A DNA stretch of 64,000 nucleotides from Luidia sarsii. Taxonomy: Eukaryota > Echinodermata > Asteroidea > Paxillosida > Luidiidae. This document shows positions 59,501-64,000 of the stretch, in pieces. The translations under genes were made by a program, and so were the position numbers. The stretch spans positions 7,516,587 through 7,580,586 of the forward strand of contig OX465120.1 of assembly GCA_949987565.1 (NCBI GenBank), read 5' to 3'. The stretch's first letter is position 1. Every line of letters begins with the position of its first letter. The notes below the pieces were generated by a model, which worked only from the letters and a program-made list of their open reading frames with translations, was not told the DNA's origin and searched no databases.

Positions 59501-61512
59501 GTTGCACTATATTGCTATCAGAAATTTACTAATCTATTTGACTAGAGTCAAGCCAGAACTCTTTAGCCCTTAGATGATAGCCATCCCTAATAGTCAACTA
59601 GTCTTTGCCAGGGTGGGGGGCACCAGTCAGTAACATTTAACCATTAACTGCTGTATATCTCCTGGGATCACGTCCCCACTTTCATTCAGATGTAAACAAC
59701 CAATTGTTGTAAACTTGGAGAAAACTTTGACTGGACTGGGATTTTAACCCAAGATCTCTGGTTTTGTTAACCTGCAATATTTCCATCTGAGCTTGTATTT
59801 AAATAGAAAAGAAAAGTTGACTGGACTGATTGAACCCAGTCGTCTGATTGAGCATGCATGTGGGAATGTGGTAACTCAACCCATTACCTGGTCAAGTGAA
59901 ATTGTCTGTGCTTTTATATGAATTGTTTAATATTTCCCATTATGAAGTACATTGCATGTACTTGTGTGGTGAAACTCCAGGGGCAGTGCATGTTTCATTT
60001 GTGTGGTTGGTCTTATCAAATCCAATGGCACTTTTGCTTTGTCTGCTCAATACTAGAACAAAATGCTGTGTAATGCTGTTTGCACATGCATGGATATCAT
60101 ATGTTCGTGTTGGTATTTATCATTTTTGTATTACAGATGGGCATTCATCAGTGTGGTTCCAGCTGTGATCATTTATCTCACAGCATCTTTGCATCTTATT
60201 AAGGAGCCTACAACATCATCATCATACAATACTGGACGCATAAGAGTCTCAAACGACGATCCTACAGTGCCACTCTTGATAAACACCACAGGTATGTGTG
60301 CATTCATCATTTTTGGCGAGCTGCGAAGCAGTGCGAGCCTATCTAAAAGTGTTTTCTGTCCGTCTGTCCGTCTGTCTCTCCTGCTGCCTGCATTCAGATG
60401 TTAAAGGGTTTTTTAATTCAGAGGAAAACCTAAATAAAATCCAGTGCTTCTATTTTTGTTAGAACATGATAAAATTCATCTCTGCATTATTATTAAATTA
60501 GAGTTTATACTCCTAAAATTGATTATCTTGAAAGACAATATAAAAATGTTAAAGTTTTTGAATATTGTATATGGGTCATTCCACCAGGTTGGGTCGCGCG
60601 TGAAAACTCTGTCCGTCATTATTTCAAGGTGAAAAAAAACAACGTTATACACTATTTCTTCAAAGTGAATTAACTTAAAACATGAAGTAATATCAAACTT
60701 ATCATATTCCATCCACTTATTTCACATGCGGATGCGTCCGCGTATTTTTATGATGCAAAATGCTGTTGTGTCCACAGCACTTTTGGAGGTGAAAATTGTG
60801 ACATTTTAAGCTGACATTTCTGACAAGGAACATCGGACTGAAAACATTGCAGAAAACTACCACGGGGTTGTTTATTTATTCGAGGGACTTCATCTTCCCC
60901 CAAACAACGCGGACATTTCCAAGCCAAAGCCTTATTTTGTGATGTACAACGAAGTTAGACTGACCCATTCGACGTAACAGGGGGTGTCCACAAAAATATG
61001 TGCACGATACGTCGAAAAGGGAGGCTGTAGTTTTCAGCTTTAAATGCGAAACACGCTAGTATTACTTCTATTATATCTAGTTATTCATTGTTTGACAATA
61101 TAACCATATAAAACAGGAAAATGCTCCATGCCCACAAAATGTGCCTCGAAAATGAGCGACGGAACGACAGTGGTTGTCCAACGCAATGGTTGTAACGTCG
61201 GTGCATTCGGGATGACATTGCGAACGTTCCACCCCTATATTATAATGGAGCAGCCTACAGAAATATTTGGGGGGGTGCCTCACAGACCACGTGCGACACT
61301 GAAGTGGTTTTCCGTTCGTGATTTTTTTTCTGGGGCGATGTAAAGGTGCAAGTGTCCACACGTAACGTCGTTGAATAGGTGTGGCTCCCTGACTTCACAG
61401 TATTTGTCAGGATGTTTAGCTCTTGGAACCAGACTATCAGCTAATAGACTGGTTCAACCAGCCTGCAATGCAAACGTTGACAAGGAAGATTCCTCAGAGT
61501 GATCGTGAAAAG
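35510..61512 (+). CDS. CLN3/battenin-like membrane protein gene, exons 1-10 (3' end off window)
   Basis: Ten exons join without any phase conflict: 35510-35572, 38577-38656, 40256-40353, 42565-42639, 44954-45006, 53160-53194, 54366-54472, 59445-59496, 60137-60291, 61433-61512 (798 nt, 266 codons). All introns are GT-AG. The product aligns end to end with the N-terminal two thirds of CLN3, a lysosomal multi-pass membrane protein: GFFLLGLCTHLPYAIM (TM1), a 41-residue stretch over exons 4-6 of the same length as human, and AWGSGYGLAGLMGALLYVIF (SSGTGGAG loop region of CLN3). The final KWAFISVVPAVIIYLTASL is a membrane segment before the acidic loop. Next comes the polar linker; later transmembrane exons lie past 64000. 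The match is clear but divergent, so it may be a paralogue. Introns are full of mobile elements. Confidence 0.8.
35573..38576 (+). other. CLN3-like intron 1
   Basis: Contains a decayed hammerhead-like copy (minus strand, about 35780-35817, core reads CTGACGC...GAAACGTT) and tgtacatg repeats. Nothing coding recognised. Confidence 0.6.
38577..38656 (+). CDS. CLN3-like exon 2 (TM1)
   Basis: Flanked by TTTCACACAG and GTGGGT. Encodes GFFLLGLCTHLPYAIMNTAA, matching the GFWLLGLCNNFxYVVMLSAA signature of CLN3, but the two Asn of NNF are Thr-His here. Confidence 0.85.
38850..38885 (-). mobile_element. tRNA-SINE tail fragment
   Basis: AAATTTGACTGGACTGGGTC is the 3' tail (minus sense) of the SINE family seen at 45178 and 59715. 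Short fragment in intron 2. Confidence 0.4.
39083..40016 (+). mobile_element. Dispersed repeat family X, copy B
   Basis: Inverted counterpart of 24266-25110, about 930 bp, lying in intron 2 of the CLN3-like gene. From 39690 to 39960 it holds about 250 bp that copy A lacks. Its 100-codon open frame (39128-39430) is not kept intact in copy A, so I do not call it a gene. Confidence 0.65.
40256..40353 (+). CDS. CLN3-like exon 3
   Basis: Ends AAAA|GTGAGT. It encodes SSFVATIYGAGNGATIVVK, aligned to the second transmembrane helix. Three in-phase acceptors (40255, 40285, 40300) are possible; I chose the first as it has the best surrounding sequence, so the N-terminal 10-15 residues are uncertain. 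Confidence 0.65.
40354..42564 (+). other. CLN3-like intron 3, with degenerate GGGCACACCAG repeats
   Basis: At 40670-40900 about seven imperfect 30-40-bp units, each with GGGCACACCAG(A/G)CC(C/A), form a decayed minisatellite. The rest is AT-rich and unremarkable. Confidence 0.6.
42565..42639 (+). CDS. CLN3-like exon 4
   Basis: A run of T then GCAG precedes it and GTATGT follows. Encodes VNAFLLFRVSYGTRFLANSV, whose length from the preceding Lys matches human CLN3 residue for residue. Confidence 0.75.
43877..44685. mobile_element. PIF/Harbinger-like non-autonomous transposon
   Basis: Starts AGGTCTGTTTTCACGGGGCA; the right end on the other strand reads AGATCTGTTTTCATGAGGCA. It is flanked by TTA on both sides (43874-43876, 44686-44688), the 3-bp target duplication of PIF/Harbinger. 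809 bp, in intron 4 of the CLN3-like gene. A 112-codon plus-strand frame (44256-44594) may be a remnant but matches nothing I can name. Confidence 0.7.
44954..45006 (+). CDS. CLN3-like exon 5
   Basis: TTGGCAG acceptor and ATT|GTAAGT donor. Encodes IAGLAFSKSFALAILSI, the third membrane helix. Confidence 0.75.
45178..45275 (-). mobile_element. tRNA-derived SINE
   Basis: On the minus strand: a box-A-like AGCTCAGATGGTAAGAGTGC, a box-B-like GGGATCAAGTC, then GGTCTAGTCAAAATTTC, the tRNA-unrelated tail shared with 59715-59800 and 38850. RNA polymerase III transcript type. Confidence 0.7.
45378..45570. mobile_element. Small inverted-repeat element (MITE)
   Basis: GTGACTTATAGTGGGTAT on the left pairs with ATACCCACTATAAAGGTCAC on the right, about 40 bp each with the flanking AATAGACCGAT/ATCTATAGG parts. 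Non-coding, in intron 5. Confidence 0.55.
46928..47110. mobile_element. Two PLE 3' ends, head to head
   Basis: A minus copy (GGGCCTGACGTTTTGATCC, 46932 on) abuts a plus copy (CTTTGAGAAAGATCCTGCTA ... GTCAGGCCCACTAAAG, 46988 on). Both match the 3' end at 62165-62260 but are more decayed. Confidence 0.6.
47147..47212. repeat. 12-bp tandem repeat TTTATCAGTACA
   Basis: Five consecutive units, then a diverged one. Confidence 0.9.
47604..47763 (-). CDS. Possible terminal exon of a minus-strand gene
   Basis: A good 3' splice site (TTTGATGTTTTTAG, minus strand) opens a 52-codon frame to TGA 47604. The translation GGRSIFLTHAEGYKVFSEDV ends in a hydrophobic LLKLLVTVLSTLLATF. It looks like coding sequence but I cannot name it. 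It would lie nested in intron 5 of the CLN3-like gene. If joined directly to 50451-50553 the phase forces a different, short frame, so the two may not be neighbours. Confidence 0.3.
47960..48450. repeat. GGCC-rich imperfect repeats
   Basis: CACGGCCGACACAAATATGC with CCCTCACGGCATGGGCCCA repeats 2-3 times (48076-48180), followed by GGCCCAGCGGCC-type units to 48440. It lies on the 3' side of the SGNH ORF and probably belongs to that element's untranslated end. Frames through it are repeats, not genes. Confidence 0.6.
48630..49862 (-). CDS. Ngaro/DIRS-type ORF with SGNH-hydrolase domain
   Basis: A 410-codon minus-strand frame from ATG 49862. Residues 1-100 are basic then Pro/Ala-rich. Residues about 165-235 (FGLWQSTFHTFMSIYLQQHT ... 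LGWRTYDQQFRLKRWV) form a conserved block found with tyrosine-recombinase retroelements. From about residue 245 an SGNH-like part follows: WRGKGGAGL (block II), PAIIIFHIGTNDLI (block III, Gly-x-Asn) and SIIWSDILPR. The block I Ser is not evident, and the final Asp-x-x-His region past ILHHPQFKW looks frameshifted, so the enzyme is probably damaged. No RT or recombinase is next to it. It lies antisense in intron 5 of the CLN3-like gene. Confidence 0.6.
   Translation of the reverse strand: MPKSTPRKASQKRTAPSVTGEGVGKGSAQKRQGRARTVVDVLPAPAPTPSACAPPPPVLEVNHSATASPTLPAVTGGEYAAIDGFGQGSVAVPERPAPMFSVTSSLGYHVPLSTKEKIWAGAYVDLATLVKDSASGVACQPDRQSHLVLASEGDNVIVRPASYGRKRIESFGLWQSTFHTFMSIYLQQHTQRYAELLKYCEIVRTASMQFGGLGWRTYDQQFRLKRWVKSSMDVSSPVVWRGKGGAGLYDFHDLLESTTGPTPAIIIFHIGTNDLIQVDEFSIRQRIAIAMQRCLVVFPSTSIIWSDILPRVFYFGARSQLSIARKRRVVNRWARSQGRRLGVSILHHPQFKWTMIYFWLFGQSYNQLCGYMSWEAPCLARHGFLSLGTLRVWPFSAGIQKANSLFYSCL
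50451..50553 (-). CDS. Possible internal exon of a minus-strand gene
   Basis: The minus strand reads TTGTAG|GGTGAGAAACG ... CTTGCGAA|GTAAGT: both splice sites fit consensus. The only open frame gives 34 charged residues, with EKRLAKKRVLEEDEMEVSAP and QPGTVKHFL. The bias looks coding, but I do not recognise the family. A host gene nested in intron 5 is possible. Confidence 0.35.
50700..51155. mobile_element. Fold-back element, arms about 110-130 bp
   Basis: CCCACTTACTGGGTCGTTAG and GGAGCTCCTCTTTAA on the left pair with TTAAAGAGGAGCTCCTAA and GGCCCAGTACGTGGGACTAG on the right. The right arm has a 12-bp insert. The CCCACTTACTGGGCCG motif also occurs near 23780, by the large palindrome. Confidence 0.65.
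51156..53159. other. End of CLN3-like intron 5
   Basis: Holds MITE end fragments (51283-51340 and 52250-52275, of the ACTCGGAC family). Open frames on both strands near 51566-51800 lack any recognisable domain. Nothing else identified. Confidence 0.4.
53160..53194 (+). CDS. CLN3-like exon 6
   Basis: A 35-nt micro-exon between TATGTAG and GTAAGT, following an 8.2-kb intron. Encodes VLVGASNAFGE, the counterpart of the SISSGLGE motif of the family. Confidence 0.75.
54366..54472 (+). CDS. CLN3-like exon 7
   Basis: Bounded by GTGGCAG and GTAAGT. Encodes YLSKFDSNHVTAWGSGYG and GLMGALLYVIF, the best conserved block of the window's model. Confidence 0.85.
54507..54905 (+). pseudogene. PLE GIY-YIG 3' fragment in intron 7
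   Basis: The plus strand carries KMDTPVGYLFNLPDHSISD and VLGIESLGH, nearly the same as the C-terminal end of the PLE at 62515-62720. A stop follows where the intact copy continues RLSREKMWMKRL. It begins 34 bp after exon 7 of the CLN3-like gene. An untranslated tail of CCCTACTCCCTGCCC-type sequence matches 62340-62470. Confidence 0.75.
56748..56781 (+). other. Helitron-type 3' terminus 1
   Basis: A decayed hairpin around TTAGCCAA, nine bases, then CTAG (56778-56781) with T next. Confidence 0.5.
57463..57491 (+). other. Helitron-type 3' terminus 2
   Basis: TCTGTTAGCCAACAGA forms a 6-bp stem with a 4-nt loop, then CATAAATCT, then CTAG (57488-57491) with T next. Confidence 0.65.
58308..58340 (+). 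other. tRNA-like box B in the Helitron-like unit
   Basis: GGTTACGGGTTCAAATCCCG has the stem-loop of a tRNA T-arm and a box B match, followed by a run of about 15 T that could end RNA polymerase III transcription. A related copy (ACAGGTTCAAATCCTG) is at 57381-57400. I see no box A, so no full tRNA is called. Confidence 0.5.
58388..58416 (+). other. Helitron-type 3' terminus 3
   Basis: TCTGTTTGCCAACAGA hairpin, CATAAATCT, CTAG (58413-58416), T next. Confidence 0.65.
59445..59496 (+). CDS. CLN3-like exon 8
   Basis: Long pyrimidine tract with GCAG, donor GACAA|GTAAGT. Encodes CLIGRQSDVKTMRNVD, a hydrophilic loop. Confidence 0.75.
59715..59800 (-). mobile_element. tRNA-derived SINE
   Basis: On the minus strand: AGCTCAGATGGAAATATTGC (box A region), TTGGGTTAAAATCCC (box B region), then AGTCCAGTCAAAGTTTTC tail. 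A further degraded copy lies at about 59815-59885. Intron 8. Confidence 0.65.
60137..60291 (+). CDS. CLN3-like exon 9
   Basis: ATTACAG acceptor, ACAG|GTATGT donor. Encodes WAFISVVPAVIIYLTASLHL then a Ser/Thr-rich cytosolic loop ending in VPLLINTT. Confidence 0.8.
61433..61512 (+). CDS. CLN3-like exon 10
   Basis: GGAACCAG acceptor and AAAAG|GTAAGA donor; the only acceptor that keeps phase and avoids stops. Encodes YQLIDWFNQPAMQTLTRKIP and a charged end, equivalent to the loop just before the next membrane helix in CLN3. Confidence 0.6.
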
Positions 61513-62160
61513 GTAAGATATTAATCTAATTACACTAATTTTAACCGAAGTACGCACACCTCATGAGAAATGTATTTTCTAGAATTGTAGAAAAATTTAG
61601 AAGGATGTTTCATTTCTTTCTTGAGATATCGGAAGTTCAAAATTGCCAAATCGCTCCGTGCTGCCGCGGCATATCGAGCTAAAATGGCGGAGAAAAAGTC
61701 TAACTCGTGTTTTTCGGCTTCCTAGCGCACCCTGTAAACATCGTCAAAATTTGTCGATTTTACCCTTAAATTGAAGCTTGTATTCTCTTCTTTCCATTCA
61801 TACCACTTTCAACATTAATGACGAAGGGATAAATATTAGATTACGCGGAAACAACATTCGGAGACGAACGATGGAAGTAGCGTTTTCCCTTCGCGACGTT
61901 AACCAGGTTGGCAAGTCTAGGTTTGGTTTCCGCCTCGTAAAGCCATAGCGACACTACAGGACCAGTAGGGCCGAAACCAGCCTACGCGCTGCAATGTGAC
62001 ATGACACAACACGTCTTTGCACACTGCACAGTGCACGTGCACAGCGGCCACATGGCTGCATATGAGTACGCTGCGCTACTCAAGCCTGATCGGAACTTCC
62101 AAGTTCCAGGGAGTACACATGTATAATACTTAAGGTGATATACAAAAATGTTGCAAACTG
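61513..62160. other. Intron after exon 10
   Basis: No gene or element recognised between the last exon and the PLE. Confidence 0.4.
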
Positions 62161-62204
62161 CTTACTGACTAAAATTACCAAAAAGTAAATCTAAAATTTA
62201 GTGG

Positions 62205-62245
62205 GCCTGACGTTTCGATCCTAGCAGGACCTTTCTCAAAGGCAG
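62205..62245 (-). ncRNA. Hammerhead-like fold at the PLE 3' end, altered core
   Basis: On the minus strand GCCT, TTGAGAAA, a 5-bp stem II (GGTCC/GGATC), GAAACGTC, AGGC: the outer GCCT/AGGC pair as stem I. The 3' core is standard, but TTGAGAA stands where CUGAUGA is expected. The same layout recurs at 25245-25300 and 46988-47025. Confidence 0.4.
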
Positions 62246-62514
62246 AGTGACAAGGACAAAACAGATACATGTACACGAAGGAAGGGGGAGAGTGAATAGG
62301 ACACGGATGAGAAACAAAGGACAAAGAGTGAAGCTGGTAGGGAGAGATCAAAGGGAAGGGCAGGGGGTAGGGTAGGGATTAATGAGAGGAGGGGGAAAGA
62401 TCAAAGAGAAGGGCAAGGAGTGGGGTAGGGATTAGTGACAATAGGGGGAAAGATCAAAGAGAGAAGTGTGAAGGACTGAACACAAAAGAAGGATTATCAG
62501 AAAGCTGCATGGTG

Positions 62515-63310
62515 TTAGTCATTACCCTCCTGGATGTTGAGACCATGTGGTTGAATAGTCCGAAGACGCTTCATCCACATTTTCTCACGGCTAAGACGGA
62601 CAGCATTATTACGGTGACCAAGTGATTCTATGCCCAGTACACTCATATCTGATATCGAATGATCAGGGAGATTGAAGTGATACCCAACAGGGGTGTCCAT
62701 TTTACCAGTTTTGATAGTAGACCTATGGCCATAGATACGTTTTTTGAGGGTGTTTTTGGTCTCGCCAACATACTGAATATTACAAACTCTACAAGAGATG
62801 AGGTATATGATGTTTGAGGTAGTGCACGTGATAGAGCCATAGGTCGTGTGGGTAGTTCCAGAAGAATGTCCATTGAAAGAGTCTATTTCCTTGACATGTG
62901 TCTTGCAAACAATGCATTTAGAGGTACACTTAAATGTACCAAATTTGGTTGGAGGTGAAGAGTCCAAAGGGGGAACCTCTGCTCGGACAATTAAGTCACG
63001 CAGGTTACGGGGGCGCCTGAAAGCCAAAACAGGCGAATTAGGAATGGCTTCAGCCAGACGATCCGAAGTGTGGAGAATATGGTGGTTTTCCTTAGTTATC
63101 TTCCTGAGAGGAGGAAGAGAGGGGTGGTAGGAAGTAACTAAGGGAACCTTGGGCTTGTCCTTGGGACCTGGTGGCTTTTGTTTTAGTGCCGAACTTCTGG
63201 GAATGGAATAGACTTTAGCAATGGAGTTCTTCACTTGGCGAGAACTATAGCCTCTAGCAACCAAGTTACTGGCCAATACACGTGTATGGCGGCGAAAGTC
63301 AGACTCATTG
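62515..63310 (-). pseudogene. PLE protein, RT end plus GIY-YIG (left arm)
   Basis: The minus frame from 63310 (ICSNESDFRRHTRVLASNLV) to the stop at 62515 is open, about 265 codons. It includes the linker RSSALKQKPPGPKDKP, a Cys-rich knuckle (CTSKCIVCKTHVKE) and GIY-YIG nuclease elements (IIYLISCRVCNIQYVGETKN, then KKRIYGHR). The PLE-type Cys pair is present. This resembles the Poseidon/Neptune branch and differs from copies 1 and 2. The open frame continues on to 63633, but that part is only the antisense of the plus copy. Confidence 0.8.
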
Positions 63311-63320
63311 GAACATATAC

Positions 63321-64000
63321 TCATTGGAACATATACAATTCCTTCCATAGGACCATCAAATTCACATGGGAGCAGTCTCTTCAACAGACCCACTTTCTGG
63401 ACGTCACCGTCCGGAAAGACCTCAATACACTCACTACTGACTTGTATTCTAAGCCCACCGACACTCATCAATATCTCCATTCCTCCAGTTGTCACCCTAG
63501 ACACTGTAAGACTGGTATAGCTTACAGCCAGGCCCTCAGATTGAGGCGTATATGTTCCAATGAGTCTGACTTTCGCCGCCATACACGTGTATTGGCCAGT
63601 AACTTGGTTGCTAGAGGCTATAGTTCTCGCCAAGTGAAGAACTCCATTGCTAAAGTCTATTCCATTCCCAGAAGTTCGGCACTAAAACAAAAGCCACCAG
63701 GTCCCAAGGACAAGCCCAAGGTTCCCTTAGTTACTTCCTACCACCCCTCTCTTCCTCCTCTCAGGAAGATAACTAAGGAAAACCACCATATTCTCCACAC
63801 TTCGGATCGTCTGGCTGAAGCCATTCCTAATTCGCCTGTTTTGGCTTTCAGGCGCCCCCGTAACCTGCGTGACTTAATTGTCCGAGCAGAGGTTCCCCCT
63901 TTGGACTCTTCACCTCCAACCAAATTTGGTACATTTAAGTGTACCTCTAAATGCATTGTTTGCAAGACACATGTCAAGGAAATAGACTCTTTCAATGGAC
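63321..64000 (+). pseudogene. PLE protein, plus-strand copy (right arm), cut by window end
   Basis: A plus frame from about 63353 (TWEQSLQQTHFLDVTVRKDL) passes through the RT thumb (SKPTDTHQYLHSSSCHP) and then repeats the left arm's protein as far as CIVCKTHVKEIDSFNG at 64000. It therefore extends about 75 codons further upstream than the left arm. GIY-YIG must lie beyond the window. Confidence 0.8.

Larger units (their letters stand above)
62165..63320 (-). mobile_element. PLE, minus-strand copy of an inverted pair
   Basis: The 3' end is at about 62165 (TTAGTCAGTAAGCAGTTTGC-type terminus) with a hammerhead-like region at 62205-62245. The coding part runs 63310 to 62515. It is mirrored by the plus copy from 63548. 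Confidence 0.85.

Noticed and set aside
63311..63633. N-terminal 108 codons of the long minus-strand frame ending at 62515
   Set aside because: This part is antisense to the plus-strand PLE copy across the palindrome loop; only 63310-62515 is genuine PLE coding sense.

Overview
This is eukaryotic, intron-bearing DNA dominated by transposable elements. Several features point to a marine invertebrate animal, most likely a deuterostome (echinoderm, hemichordate or cephalochordate); this is inference. The features are DIRS-like, Penelope-like, CsRn1-like Gypsy, Helitron and PIF/Harbinger-type elements, many tgtacatg-type repeats, and a split metazoan gene.

Layout. 1-13.6 kb is a nested stack on the minus strand. 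A degenerate DIRS-like tyrosine-recombinase retroelement is broken twice. Its recombinase end is cut by a CsRn1-like LTR element (1-2361) that carries an SGNH-hydrolase-like reading frame ahead of gag. Its gag is cut by an apparently intact, very young Ty3/Gypsy element (5617-12714) on the plus strand. 13.8-19.6 kb holds a 5'-truncated Penelope-like element (PLE) with a GIY-YIG domain and a hammerhead-like motif, an LINE with its reverse transcriptase deleted, and other LINE pieces. 19.9-26.2 kb holds inverted-repeat elements: a P-element-like transposon with a THAP exon, a gap-free palindrome of about 0.9 kb, dispersed small MITEs, a 16-bp satellite, and an inverted-repeat element with a tandem array inside. 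27.1-30.1 kb is a second PLE copy split by a transposon with 11-bp terminal repeats. 30.2-34.5 kb is a 4.4-kb G-rich minisatellite of 20/21-bp units.

35.5-61.5 kb carries the one host gene I can support. It is a CLN3/battenin-like multi-pass membrane protein gene on the plus strand, with ten phase-compatible exons (266 codons). They match the N-terminal two thirds of the family; the 3' exons must lie beyond the window. Its introns hold a PIF/Harbinger-like element, tRNA-derived SINEs, an SGNH-hydrolase ORF of a Ngaro/DIRS-type element, Helitron 3' ends, PLE fragments and possible minus-strand exons. The window ends (62.2-64 kb) in a head-to-head inverted pair of PLE copies with apparently identical arms.

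Together the window reads as one host gene plus a dense record of successive insertions. The order of several can be read from the nesting: DIRS-like, then CsRn1-like and Gypsy; PLE, then the terminal-repeat transposon; dispersed repeat, then MITE.
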